Shown here: in pieces, positions 1 through 8,814 of the stretch | Layout: every line of letters begins with the position of its first letter | Position numbering within the stretch: the stretch's first letter is position 1 | Program-made: the position numbers and the translations under genes | Assembly (NCBI RefSeq): GCF_023243075.1 | Contig: NZ_JALKFZ020000122.1 | Coordinates: 1 to 53,253, forward strand | Reading direction: 5' to 3' | Source: Frankia sp. AiPa1 | GTDB lineage: Bacteria > Actinomycetota > Actinomycetes > Frankiales > Frankiaceae | Length of the DNA stretch: 53,253 nucleotides | The notes under the pieces: model-generated | The model's input: only the letters and a program-made list of their open reading frames with translations | What the model was told of the DNA's origin: nothing | Databases searched by the model: none

Positions 1-366
1 TTCCCACAGTGCCGTCAGAACCGGAACCAGGAACCAGTCCCACAGCAGCCGGCGCACGGCCCGTCCGACGAGTCGGACCAGCTCGTAGGCCAGCCGTAGC
101 GGGAACACGACGACGAACGCCACCAGCCGCAGCGGCCAGACCACCAGATAACGCACCGGCCAGGCGATCGCCGGATCGGGCGGCCGCGACGAGCCGGACA
201 GCGCCATCGCGCCACCGTGCGGCTCCGTCTCCCGTAGCCCCGTTACCCGCGACTCCGGCGCCCGCGGCGATGCAGTCGCCGCCAGCGACGCAGTCCCCGC
301 CAGCGACGCAGTCGCCGCTGTCCGCGTACCGGCCGCCCCCGCGTCAGCCGTCTCCGCGCCCGGCAC
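1..366 (-). CDS. Unknown protein, 3' end outside the window
   Basis: The reading frame stays open from a GTG at 366 to the left edge. The GTG follows a strong GGAGG about seven bases upstream, which decides the start. The N-terminal half (about residues 1-55) is Ala/Thr/Gly-rich and low complexity, including a short tandem repeat TASLAGTASLAA. The second half is hydrophobic and aromatic with regularly spaced arginines (WPVRYLVVWPLRLVAFVVVFPLR), suggesting a membrane-associated or amphipathic helical segment. I do not recognise a family. The C-terminus is missing, so any downstream domain is unseen. Confidence 0.6.
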   Translation of the reverse strand, partial: MPGAETADAGAAGTRTAATASLAGTASLAATASPRAPESRVTGLRETEPHGGAMALSGSSRPPDPAIAWPVRYLVVWPLRLVAFVVVFPLRLAYELVRLVGRAVRRLLWDWFLVPVLTALWE

Positions 367-627
367 GACCCCACCTCCATCCCCGCGTACACATCCGCCG
401 CCCGGGAAATTCGGTTATCCCAGGCACGGCGGTCTTCTGCCAGGAAGCAATCCTGGGTGCGGCGTCCAGCAGAGCACGGCCGCGGGCTCATGGACAGGCG
501 GGTAGGCGACAGCCGGGCTGTCCGCTGCCCGACGTTCCTCGACGTCGAGCGGCGATTCCGACTCCGCTGGCCCGAGGCCAGCCGAGCTCCCGAGGCGGCT
601 GGCCCCTTGCCATCGGCTCTGGTGCGG

Positions 628-1062
628 TCAGGCGATCGCGCCATCCTCCCGGGGGCGGACGTCGCGGGTCCCCGCGGGCAGTTCGCCGTGGGTGAGCGCG
701 ATCGTGGCGGCGGGCAGGGCGAACTCGACGCCTGCGAGCAGCAGATGGAACCAGTGTGGGCGGCCCCGGTGGGCCAGGGAGATCAGCCGGCTGGCACCGC
801 CGGCGGCCATGAGCGCGGACAGGGCACGCACCTCGTCCACGGCGACGGGACGGCCGCGGGCGGCTCGCAGCCAGGCGAGGCCGTAGCCCCCGAAGATCGT
901 GAGAACGAAGCGTTCGTGGGAGTCCACGGAGGCGGTGACGTCACCGGCGCCGAGAACGGTGCGGTTCGTGCCGAGCGCGAGGTGGAAGGCACTGATCGCA
1001 ACGCAGGTGGCGCCGGTGAGCTGGCACAGGATGGCCAGGCGGCGCTCGCGGTCGTCATCCAT
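628..1062 (-). CDS. DUF4345-like small membrane protein
   Basis: 144 residues starting MDDDRERR. The pattern SVDSHERF followed by a hydrophobic stretch with GGYGLAWLRAAR is typical of DUF4345 proteins, which are small integral membrane proteins of unknown function with about four helices. Hydrophobic segments are visible near residues 10-30, 50-70, 80-95 and 105-125. The reading frame could be extended far upstream across the opposite-strand peptidase gene, but the family-like sequence begins at this ATG. It is divergent from the M13 peptidase, with about 260 bases between the starts. Family assignment is by sequence feel only. Confidence 0.7.
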   Translation of the reverse strand: MDDDRERRLAILCQLTGATCVAISAFHLALGTNRTVLGAGDVTASVDSHERFVLTIFGGYGLAWLRAARGRPVAVDEVRALSALMAAGGASRLISLAHRGRPHWFHLLLAGVEFALPAATIALTHGELPAGTRDVRPREDGAIA

Positions 1063-1326
1063 CGGCCTCTCCAGGTGAGTTCCGGGTGGGTTCGCGGTGG
1101 TGCTGGGCGAGTGAGATGCCCTTCGCGTACAACGTGTCCGTGTCGCCGAGGTTCCCGGTAACCAGGATGCACCCGGCGCTCGGCAGCGTTCGGCGGTGGC
1201 TGGTGCCCGCTGGTCGCGGTGCGGGTCCCACGCCGGCGCGCGGAGAGTCACGCGCGGCCGACGGAGGCGGCGCGGCGTGTCCGGAATCCTTCCCAGCGGG
1301 CCGCATCGGGCGCAGACTTGGGCGGT

Positions 1327-3282
1327 GTGAGCATCCTCGACGACGCCCGTGAGGGCATGGACCTCGACGTCCGACCGCAGGACGACCTGTTCGGCCATGT
1401 GAACGGCCGCTGGCTCGCGGAGACGGAGATTCCCTCCGACCGGTCGAGCTGGGGCCCGTTCATGCAGCTTGCCGATGCGGCCGAACAGCATGTCCGCGAC
1501 ATCATCACCGATCTTGCCGCGCGTGACCCCGCCACCCAGGACGAGGATGTACGCAAGATCGCCGATCTGTACAACTCGTTCCTCGACGTCGACGCCGTCC
1601 AGGCGCTCGGCCTCGACCCATTGCGCCCGCTGCTCGCGCAGGTGCGCGCGCTGCGGGACGTCGGCGGGCTCGCCGCGCTGCTCGGCCGGTTCGAGCGGAT
1701 CGGGGGCCGCGGCCTGTTCGGCTCGTATGTCGACACCGACGACCGCAACTCCGACCGGTACCTGTTCCATCTGGTCCAGGGCGGTCTCGGCCTGCCGGAC
1801 GAGTCGTACTACCGGGAGGAGAAGTTCGCCGAGATCCGGGAGAAGTATGTCGCCTACCTGACCCGCATGCTCGGGCTGGGCGAACATCCAGAGCCCGAGG
1901 CCGCCGCGCGGCGCGTCCTCGCCCTGGACACCCGGCTGGCACAGGGCCACTGGGAGCGCGCCGACACCCGCGACGTCCAGAAGACGTACAACCTGCGCAC
2001 CGGCGCCGAGCTCGCGGCCCTGTGCCCGGCGTTCGACTGGGACGCCTACATCACCGCCCTCGGTGGCCACCTCGACGGCCCGCACGCCACCGTCGCGCAG
2101 GTGTGCGTCCGCCAGCCGTCCTACTTCGAGCATCTGTCCGCGGTACTGACCGAGACGCCGATCGAGACCTGGCAGGACTGGCTGACCAGCCATGTGCTGC
2201 GTGCCGCCGCGCCGTACCTGGCCGACGAGTTCGCCGAGACCAGCTTCGACTTCTACGGCCGCACGCTGTCCGGTACGCCCGAGCTGCGCGCCCGCTGGAA
2301 GCGGGCGGTGGGGTTCGTCGAGGGTGCGATCGGGGAGGCGGTCGGGCGGGAGTACGTCGCCCGGCACTTCCCGCCGCATGCCAAGGCGCAGATGGACGCG
2401 CTGGTCGCGAACCTGCTCGCCGCCTATCGCGAGTCCATCTCGAAGCTCGACTGGATGACCGAGGAGACGAAGACCCGGGCCTACGAGAAGCTCGAGACCT
2501 TCCGCCCGAAGATCGGTTATCCGGACCGGTTCCGCGACTACTCCGGCCTGCGGGTCAGCCGGGATGACCTGTGGGGCAACGCCCAGGCCGCCGACGCGTT
2601 CGAGACCGACCGTCAGCTCACCAAGATTGGCAGCCGGGTCGACCGCGACGAGTGGTTCATGCTCCCGCAGACCGTCAACGCCTACTACAACCCCGGTACC
2701 AACGAGATCTGCTTCCCCGCGGGCATTCTGCAGAAGCCGTTCTTCAGCCCTGACGCCCACCCGGCCGAGAACTACGGCGGCATCGGTGCGGTCATCGGCC
2801 ACGAGGTCGGCCATGGTTTCGACGACCAGGGCGCGCAGTACGACGGCGCGGGCAATCTCAACGACTGGTGGACGCCCGCCGACAAGGCCGCGTTCGAGGT
2901 GAAGTCGAAGACACTGGTCGAGCAGTACAACGGCTTCGAGACCCGGGGCGTGCCCGGGGAGAAGGTGAACGGCGCGCTCACCGTCGGCGAGAACATCGGC
3001 GACCTCGGCGGCCTCACCATCGCCCACCGGGCCTACGTCATCTCCCAGGACGGCCAGGCGTCCCCCGACGACCGGCGCACCCTGTTCCTGAACTGGGGGT
3101 TCATCTGGAGGATGAAGCGCCGGATCGAGCTCGAACGCCAGTTCCTCACCACCGACCCGCACAGCCCGCCGGATCTGCGCGCCAACATCGTGCGCAACCT
3201 CGACGAGTTCCACGAGGTCTTCGACACCAGCCCCGTCGACGGCCTCTGGCTCGACCCCTCCGACCGCGTCCGCATCTGGTGA
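1327..3282 (+). CDS. M13 family zinc metallopeptidase (neprilysin/PepO-like)
   Basis: 651 residues from GTG 1327, near the usual length of this family. The zinc motif HEVGH lies at about residues 492-496, followed by GFDDQGAQYD. The third zinc ligand is in GENIGDLGG (Glu about 555). The upstream NAYYNP segment is also characteristic of M13 enzymes. An N-terminal DLFGHVNGRWLAETEIP matches the start of the M13 N domain. No signal peptide or membrane anchor is visible, so it is probably cytoplasmic, as are many bacterial M13 oligopeptidases. In-frame ATGs exist upstream (1219) and downstream (1357). GTG 1327 gives the most family-like N-terminus. Confidence 0.93.
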   Translation: MSILDDAREGMDLDVRPQDDLFGHVNGRWLAETEIPSDRSSWGPFMQLADAAEQHVRDIITDLAARDPATQDEDVRKIADLYNSFLDVDAVQALGLDPLRPLLAQVRALRDVGGLAALLGRFERIGGRGLFGSYVDTDDRNSDRYLFHLVQGGLGLPDESYYREEKFAEIREKYVAYLTRMLGLGEHPEPEAAARRVLALDTRLAQGHWERADTRDVQKTYNLRTGAELAALCPAFDWDAYITALGGHLDGPHATVAQVCVRQPSYFEHLSAVLTETPIETWQDWLTSHVLRAAAPYLADEFAETSFDFYGRTLSGTPELRARWKRAVGFVEGAIGEAVGREYVARHFPPHAKAQMDALVANLLAAYRESISKLDWMTEETKTRAYEKLETFRPKIGYPDRFRDYSGLRVSRDDLWGNAQAADAFETDRQLTKIGSRVDRDEWFMLPQTVNAYYNPGTNEICFPAGILQKPFFSPDAHPAENYGGIGAVIGHEVGHGFDDQGAQYDGAGNLNDWWTPADKAAFEVKSKTLVEQYNGFETRGVPGEKVNGALTVGENIGDLGGLTIAHRAYVISQDGQASPDDRRTLFLNWGFIWRMKRRIELERQFLTTDPHSPPDLRANIVRNLDEFHEVFDTSPVDGLWLDPSDRVRIW

Positions 3283-3382
3283 CTGGGCGCTCCGGGACTG
3301 GCCCCGCGTACCTTGCGAGGCCGGTCCCGGCCCAGGCGGGTCGAGGCGGCAGGCCGGGACCCGACGCGCTTGCTGCGCGCAC

Positions 3383-3490
3383 CGCGATCTGCATGGCTTG
3401 CCCGACGATGGGCGGTCCTTCGAGCTTGTCGACGGCTGGCTGATCGAATTGGCGCCTGCGGGACTTCGCCTGAGCCTGAGCCGGGTTTGA
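3383..3490 (+). pseudogene. Remnant of a Uma2-family (DUF820) nuclease-like gene
   Basis: A 35-codon stretch reads DLHGLPDDGRSFELVDGWLIELAPAG and then ends at a stop. This matches the N-terminal signature of Uma2 proteins (a LPDDG..YELVDG..I..PAP pattern), which are normally about 190 residues. No start codon in good context and no remainder of the domain is present, so it is a relic between the peptidase and the LuxR-type regulator. Confidence 0.5.
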
Positions 3491-3529
3491 CCCGGCGATC
3501 ACGCGGTCGGTTGACGCGGCCTTCTCGCG

Positions 3530-6181
3530 GTGTCGAGGATGTCTCGCATGCCGGCGTCGATGGAGGCGAACGACGCGTTACCCGGGGAGCGGACCAGCTT
3601 CGTCGGTCGCGGAACGGAGCGGGCGGAACTGCGGCGCCTGCTCGAGCAGCACCGGCTGGTGACGGTCACCGGCATCGGTGGGGTGGGCAAGAGCCGGCTG
3701 GCTCGGCGGGTGGCCTGGCAGGCCCGCGGACGTTTCCCCGATGGACTGCACGTCGTGGACCTCGGCCACCTCGATGATCCGCGCCGGCTGGCGTCCACGG
3801 TCGCGAGCGTTCGGTGCGGTCCGGTTCCACCGGGCCCCGCTGCCCGACCCGTTCCCACCGCGCCGCCGGCTCTGCCAGCTTCACCGGCTCTGCGAGCTTC
3901 ACCGGCTCTGCGAGCTTCACCGGCTCTGCGAGCTTCACCGGCTCTGCCAGACCAGGTCGACGTGTCGGTTCAGCCCGAAATATCGGTTCAGCCCGAACTG
4001 GTGGCACTGTGCCGGGCTTTCGCGTCCGAGCGGGCGCTGCTCGTGCTGGATGGCTGCGAGCATCTGGTCGACGCCTGCGCCCAGCTGGTGGACACGCTGC
4101 TGGACGCCTGTCCCGACCTGCGGGTGCTGGTCACCAGCCGCGAGTCACTGCGGGTGGAGGGAGAGCATCTCTACCTGGTGCGGCCGTTCGACATGGCGCG
4201 GACGACTCGGGCGGACGGCATGGACGGCCATGAGGCGGTGGCGCTGTTCCGCGACCGGGCGCGCGCGGTTCACGCCGACTTCGAGCTCACTGAGAGCAAT
4301 CGTGACACGGTCTGGGAGATCTGCCGCCGGCTCGAGGGACTGCCGCTCGCCCTCGAGCTCGCCGCGGGACACATCCGGGTACTGACCCCGGGCGAGATCC
4401 TCGACCGACTGGCCGGCGACCCGGAGATCCCTCGTCGGGACGGCCGGGCGGTCATCGCCCGGCAGCGTAGCCAGAACGACTGCGCCGGATGGAGTTACGA
4501 CCTGTGCACCCCGGCGGAGCGGCAGCTCTGGGCCCGGTTGTCGGTGTTCGCGGACGGCTTCGAGTTCGACGCGGCGGCGGCCGTCGGCCTCGGTCAGGCG
4601 GCGGCCGTACTCGACTCCGGCTCCCTGGTCGACAAGTCCGTTCTGATGTACGACCCGGCGCCGGAGCACGGCCGGCTCCGGTTGCCCGAGATGTACCGGG
4701 AGTTCGGCCGCCGGAAGCTGGCCGAGCAGAACGAGACCGCCGCGCTGCGCCGCCGGCACCGCGACTGGTACGCCTCGGTCGCGGACCGGGCCCGTCGGGA
4801 ACGGGCTGGCGCGGGATGGTCCCGGTGGCTTACCCGCCTTCGCCGCGAGGACGCGAACCTCCAGACGGCGCTGGCGTACTGTGCCGACGCCGGCGAGGGC
4901 GAGGCGGGGCTGGCGATGGCTGGATCGCTGCGCCGGTACTGGCTCGCCGACGGTCGGTTCGCCGAGGGCCAGAGGTGGCTCACCCGGTTCCTGGATCAGA
5001 CCGATGGCGACGGCCTCGGCCGGCTCGGCGGCCTGCACCTCGCCGGATGGCTGGCGACGATCGGCGGGGACGTCACCGCCGCCGCCCGGCTACGCCGGGA
5101 GGGCGCGGCGCTTGCGTCCGTCCAGGGCGACGGGCATCGCGGGCTGGCCGACCAGCTTGCCGGGCTCGGCGCGCTGTACACGGGGCGGCCGGGTCCGGCC
5201 AGGTCGCTGGAACCCGCGCTGGCCGAGTTCCGCCAGAACGGCGAGACCGATCATCAGCAGGCCACCCTGTCGCTGCTCATCCTCGCGCAGGCGTTCAGCG
5301 ACCATCCGACCAGCGTGCAGCGGTACCACCGGGAATGGATCTCCATCGCCGAACGGCTGGGCGAGCCCCGGCCGCGGTTGTACGCGGACTGGGCCTACTC
5401 GGTCGCCCTCTGGCGTGCCGGTGATGCTGTTCGGGCCCGTAAGCTCGCCCGGGTGGCCCTCGCCGCGGGCACCGGCGGGCACGACTGGACGGACCTCCTG
5501 GCCATGGCCCTGCATCTGGACGCCGCCGCCTGGTTTGAGAGCAGCCTGGACGAGCATCACACCGCGGCCCTGCTGCTCGGCGCGGCCGACCGGCTGTGGG
5601 AACGGACGGGAACGTCGACCGCGGCCCTGCCCGGACTGTTCCGCTGCCGCCAGCGTGCGGAAGGAGCCACCCGACGGGCACTCGGCCGCCAGACGTTCGA
5701 GGCTGCCCGGGCCCGCGGTGCCACCCTGGAGCTGGCGCAGGCCTGCGCCAGCGCGATCTCGGGCGTCGGTCCCGCTGACGGTGGTGGCGTCACCCCTGTC
5801 ACCCGCATCACCCCTGTCACCCGCGGGGGATCAGCCACGTACGAAGGGGCCGATCGCGGCACCGAGGATCGGGAATCGTCGACGACGATTCCACCGCTGA
5901 CCCCGCGGGAGCGGCAGGTAGCCGACCTGCTCACCCGCGGGCTGAGCAACCGGGAGATCGCGGACGCCCTGCGGATCTCCCCTCGCACCGCCGAGTCCCA
6001 CGTCCAACAGATCCTCACCAAGCTCGGCGTGCGCTCCCGCAGCCGGGCGACCGCCTGGCTCGCCGCTCACGCGGTTCCACCAGCCCCGTCCGTCGGGCCA
6101 GCCCCGTCTGCCAGGCCGGCCGCGTCCGGCCGGCCGGCCAGCCCGCGCCGGGACGGGACGGGTAGGTCAGGACGGACGTAG
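3530..6181 (+). CDS. LuxR-family regulator with NB-ARC-type ATPase domain
   Basis: 883 residues. After an FVGRGTERAELRRLL entry motif there is a P-loop GIGGVGKS at residues 48-55, a Walker B-like LLVLDGCEHL near 165-175 and an LVTSRE sensor motif. These are typical of AfsR/MalT-like STAND ATPases. The middle is TPR-like alpha-helical sequence. The C-terminus carries a LuxR/GerE HTH (TPRERQVADLLTRGLSNREIA...) at about 792-850, followed by a Pro/Ala-rich tail. Possible starts are GTG 3530 and ATGs at 3539, 3548 and 3560. ATG 3548 has GAGG nine bases upstream and may be the true start. A tandem repeat is inserted in the ATPase domain. The 3' end overlaps the convergent phosphotransferase gene by 15 bases. 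It is probably a transcriptional activator, target unknown. Confidence 0.88.
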   Translation: MSRMSRMPASMEANDALPGERTSFVGRGTERAELRRLLEQHRLVTVTGIGGVGKSRLARRVAWQARGRFPDGLHVVDLGHLDDPRRLASTVASVRCGPVPPGPAARPVPTAPPALPASPALRASPALRASPALRASPALPDQVDVSVQPEISVQPELVALCRAFASERALLVLDGCEHLVDACAQLVDTLLDACPDLRVLVTSRESLRVEGEHLYLVRPFDMARTTRADGMDGHEAVALFRDRARAVHADFELTESNRDTVWEICRRLEGLPLALELAAGHIRVLTPGEILDRLAGDPEIPRRDGRAVIARQRSQNDCAGWSYDLCTPAERQLWARLSVFADGFEFDAAAAVGLGQAAAVLDSGSLVDKSVLMYDPAPEHGRLRLPEMYREFGRRKLAEQNETAALRRRHRDWYASVADRARRERAGAGWSRWLTRLRREDANLQTALAYCADAGEGEAGLAMAGSLRRYWLADGRFAEGQRWLTRFLDQTDGDGLGRLGGLHLAGWLATIGGDVTAAARLRREGAALASVQGDGHRGLADQLAGLGALYTGRPGPARSLEPALAEFRQNGETDHQQATLSLLILAQAFSDHPTSVQRYHREWISIAERLGEPRPRLYADWAYSVALWRAGDAVRARKLARVALAAGTGGHDWTDLLAMALHLDAAAWFESSLDEHHTAALLLGAADRLWERTGTSTAALPGLFRCRQRAEGATRRALGRQTFEAARARGATLELAQACASAISGVGPADGGGVTPVTRITPVTRGGSATYEGADRGTEDRESSTTIPPLTPRERQVADLLTRGLSNREIADALRISPRTAESHVQQILTKLGVRSRSRATAWLAAHAVPPAPSVGPAPSARPAASGRPASPRRDGTGRSGRT
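3866..3951 (+). repeat. 18-bp in-frame tandem repeat inside the LuxR regulator
   Basis: Nearly five copies of the unit CCGGCTCTGCGAGCTTCA, the first and last copies varying by one or a few bases. Because 18 is a multiple of three, it encodes repeated hexapeptides (SPALRA type) between the Walker A region and the Walker B-like strand. Confidence 0.9.
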
Positions 6182-7402
6182 CAGCTCCAGGGTGCCAAGG
6201 TCGCGGATGGCGCAGGCCGAGCGGGTCGCCAGGGACAGGAACATGCGATCCGAGTCCGCGGTCTGGGTCCCCGCCGCGTAGACGCATCCGATCATCGCGG
6301 TCATCGGACCGTGTAGCGTGCCGAGCCGGTAGTCCGCGAAACAGTCGGCCGCCGAGTAGCCGTCGACGCCGAGTTCCACCAGCCGCTGCTGATACGCGGT
6401 GATCAGGGACTCCTCGTGCCGCCGCCGTTGCGCGGGCGACAGCGCTGTGGACAGGAAGTACGCGAGGTCCCGGCCCGGGAAACCGATCTCCAGGGTCTGC
6501 CAGTCGACGGTCACCACGTCGCCGGCGGCGCCGAACATGAGGTTGTCGAGGCGGTAGTCGCCATGGATCAGCGACGTGCGGTGCCGGATCGCCCGGCCCC
6601 ATCGGGTGATCTCGTCCGCCGCTCGCAGGAGCGTCCCGGCATCCGCGGCGGACAGCTCGTCGGCATACCGGCGGACGAACTCGTCGGCGGCCCCGCGCAG
6701 AATGCCGTCCAGGAACCGCAGGCCCGCGTCGTCAGCCTCCCGCAACCAGGGGGCCCGGCTGGCGAGGGTGCGATCGTTCCAGAACGGCGCATGCAGGCCT
6801 GCGAGGTTGCGCACGGCGACAGCGGCCTGCTCGATGGTGCAACCGTCGACCTGCCGGCCAGGGCGGGCCGGATGGGCGTCCTCGAGGACCAGGGTGAAGC
6901 TGAGGCCGTCTGCGCTGATGTCCGCACTCCAGCAGTGCGGCACCCGGATGCGGGCCGAAGAGGCGAACGTCCGATAGAAACCGGTCTCCTGCCGGTAGGC
7001 CCGGGCGATACGAGCGCGGGTTGCCCGGTCACCGACCGCCATCTTGACAACGACAGTGGCGGGGCTATGGCCGACCTGGCCGGGGCTCCGCTCCAGGTGG
7101 AAGCGGTAGCTGGCGCCGAGCTGGCCGGTGCCGATCTGCTCGAAGCGCAGCGCGGCGATCTCCACGTCCGCTCCGCCCGCCCGCAACGCCCGCGTCATCC
7201 ACTCAGCGGTGACCTCCGCCGGATCGTCGAGGATGCGGGGTTGGTCGACGGCCGGCCGTGCGGACGGGTCGAGGCCGCCGTTGTCCGGAGCACCGGTCTT
7301 GTCCGGGGCACCTGCGTTGCCCGGGGTACGAGTGTTCGGGTCGGTGGCATGCGCGCCGACGGTGGGCTGGCGCGCGGAGCTGGGTGCGCGGTCGCGATGC
7401 AT
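6167..7402 (-). CDS. Aminoglycoside/choline-kinase-like phosphotransferase
   Basis: 411 residues. The Brenner motif LIHGDYRLDNLMF and the downstream VTVDWQTL metal-binding motif identify the APH/ecdysteroid-kinase-like phosphotransferase fold, which transfers the gamma-phosphate of ATP to a small hydroxylated substrate. The N-terminal 50 residues are low complexity (repeated GAPDK/GAPDN) and could be excluded if translation starts further in. It lies six bases downstream of the preceding minus-strand gene and is therefore probably co-transcribed and translationally coupled. In actinobacteria such kinases often sit in lipid or xenobiotic catabolic operons. The substrate cannot be deduced. Confidence 0.85.
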   Translation of the reverse strand: MHRDRAPSSARQPTVGAHATDPNTRTPGNAGAPDKTGAPDNGGLDPSARPAVDQPRILDDPAEVTAEWMTRALRAGGADVEIAALRFEQIGTGQLGASYRFHLERSPGQVGHSPATVVVKMAVGDRATRARIARAYRQETGFYRTFASSARIRVPHCWSADISADGLSFTLVLEDAHPARPGRQVDGCTIEQAAVAVRNLAGLHAPFWNDRTLASRAPWLREADDAGLRFLDGILRGAADEFVRRYADELSAADAGTLLRAADEITRWGRAIRHRTSLIHGDYRLDNLMFGAAGDVVTVDWQTLEIGFPGRDLAYFLSTALSPAQRRRHEESLITAYQQRLVELGVDGYSAADCFADYRLGTLHGPMTAMIGCVYAAGTQTADSDRMFLSLATRSACAIRDLGTLELLRPS

Positions 7403-7408
7403 GGCGGG

Positions 7409-8626
7409 TCAGGCGGACGGACGGGCGGGCGCGCCGTCGAACAGCTCGCGAAAGCCGCCGGGGGCGTAAGGACCGATGACGAGCTGCTCCATGACACCGA
7501 GACCGGTCCGGTCACCCCAGCTGGCCCGCATCACCTGCTGGATGTGGATGTTCTCGAAGGCGAGGTTGTCCAGGTCGGCCACCTTGTGCACCTCGCCGCC
7601 GACGGCGAGCTCGTCGTGCCACCGGCCATGGCCCCACTGTGGATGGCTGTAGCCCACGCCCTTCATCCGGAACGTCCGCAGCGGCTCGAGGTCCAGCGTG
7701 GTCCGGGTGGCATCCTGCGCACCAGCACCAGCACCAGCACCAGCACCAGCACCGGCAGAGCGCGCGCGATTCGGGCCCGGGCCGGCATCATCCGGAGGCA
7801 GGATGAGCGCCGCCCCCTCGCTGCGGCGCAGGCCCGGGGCCCAGCGCACCTGATGGCGGACGCCGGTGAGCCGCCGGATGCCGGTGTCCGGGCCGAAGAC
7901 CGGGCCGTCGGCGCCGATCACTGGCAGGGTGACGGCGGTCTCGGTCCGGGCCCGGCCGTCGTTGTCCTCCATCACCATGTAATGCAGGCATTCGTCGGCG
8001 AAGTTCAGCGGCGCCCACAGGAAGAACACCTGCGGGCGGATCTGTCGCGGCGCCCGCGGAACCGGGTCACCGAGCCCGCGCACGCCCCAGGACCGGTCCT
8101 TCGTACCCACCGTTCCCAGCCCCCCGCCGTGGCCGACCTCCACCGGGATGGTCTCCTCGCCGACGCGCAGCTGACCGGCCCAGCGCACCATCTGGGTGGC
8201 CCGGGTGACATCCATGATCGGGTCGCCGCCGTCGTAGCTGGTCTGGCGCGGCTCCTCGTAGGCGGCGGTGCGGGCGGTGGCGGTCAGGTCCGCGACCAGC
8301 CCGTGCTCCGGCGCGTCGATGCGGATCCGGTTGACCCGCAGCGGTTCGACGATGTCGACGGTGATCGGGCCGACGCTGGTGCGGGTCCGGTCCAGGGGGA
8401 CCCGTCCGGAGGCGAACACCGAGCGCTGGATGTCGTCGTGCACGACGCTGAAGGCGGCATCGATGATCCCGCGGTTGGGGTACACCCCCATCGCCAGCGC
8501 GAAGTACATGTGCTCGTTGTAGCCGTTGAACCAGAACCGGTCGTAATGGTTGGGATGGCCGTTGCCGACATGCGCCACCGGTGAGGAGGTCTGATGCACG
8601 GGGTAGTCGTCGAACGGCGTGAGCAT
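7409..8626 (-). CDS. Conserved protein of unknown function (CrtC/lipocalin-like guess)
   Basis: 405 residues, beginning MLTPFDDYPVHQTSSPVAHV and rich in aromatic and beta-type segments (DRFWFNGY, YFALAMGVYPNRG, GYSHPQWGHGRWHDELA). Such sequences resemble beta-barrel carotenoid-hydratase/lipocalin-like proteins found beside kinases and amidohydrolases in Frankia and mycobacteria, but I cannot name the family with certainty. Around residue 300 a GCACCA microsatellite encodes an (AG)n tract that looks like a recent expansion within a linker. It is six bases upstream of the phosphotransferase and downstream of the amidohydrolase, so a catabolic role is plausible. Confidence 0.75.
   Translation of the reverse strand: MLTPFDDYPVHQTSSPVAHVGNGHPNHYDRFWFNGYNEHMYFALAMGVYPNRGIIDAAFSVVHDDIQRSVFASGRVPLDRTRTSVGPITVDIVEPLRVNRIRIDAPEHGLVADLTATARTAAYEEPRQTSYDGGDPIMDVTRATQMVRWAGQLRVGEETIPVEVGHGGGLGTVGTKDRSWGVRGLGDPVPRAPRQIRPQVFFLWAPLNFADECLHYMVMEDNDGRARTETAVTLPVIGADGPVFGPDTGIRRLTGVRHQVRWAPGLRRSEGAALILPPDDAGPGPNRARSAGAGAGAGAGAGAQDATRTTLDLEPLRTFRMKGVGYSHPQWGHGRWHDELAVGGEVHKVADLDNLAFENIHIQQVMRASWGDRTGLGVMEQLVIGPYAPGGFRELFDGAPARPSA
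7725..7757. repeat. Hexanucleotide microsatellite
   Basis: Consecutive copies of AGCACC/CAGCAC (reverse complement GGTGCT) encode alternating Ala-Gly in the minus-strand gene. Length polymorphism would be in frame. Confidence 0.85.
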
Positions 8627-8746
8627 GCGGGCTGGTCCCTTCGGGGCATCGGCGTGGGAGGCTGGGCCGCCCCGCCATCGCGGGCCCGGTCCTCCCGACC
8701 GACCGCTCGGAGCGTTCTCCCAGGATCGGGGATGGCCGGCGGCCTG

Positions 8747-8768
8747 TCCTCCGTAGAACTACGGGGAA
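8747..8768. terminator. Hairpin downstream of the amidohydrolase gene
   Basis: CCGTAG-AA-CTACGG forms a perfect six-base stem, extended by imperfect TCCT/GGGA pairing. It lies about 45 bases beyond the stop of the minus-strand amidohydrolase. There is no U-tract, so terminator function is only suggested. Confidence 0.35.
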
Positions 8769-8814
8769 GGACCCGCGGCGGGCCGCCGAGCCGGCCAGTG
8801 CCGATGGCCGCCGC

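Noticed and set aside
1063..3213. 861-residue minus-strand reading frame across the peptidase gene
   Set aside because: Only its last 144 residues (628-1062) look like a protein; the rest is antisense to the M13 peptidase, whose motifs are unambiguous.
6416..8584. 722-residue plus-strand frame
   Set aside because: Antisense to the phosphotransferase and the unknown protein; composition-driven in high-GC DNA.
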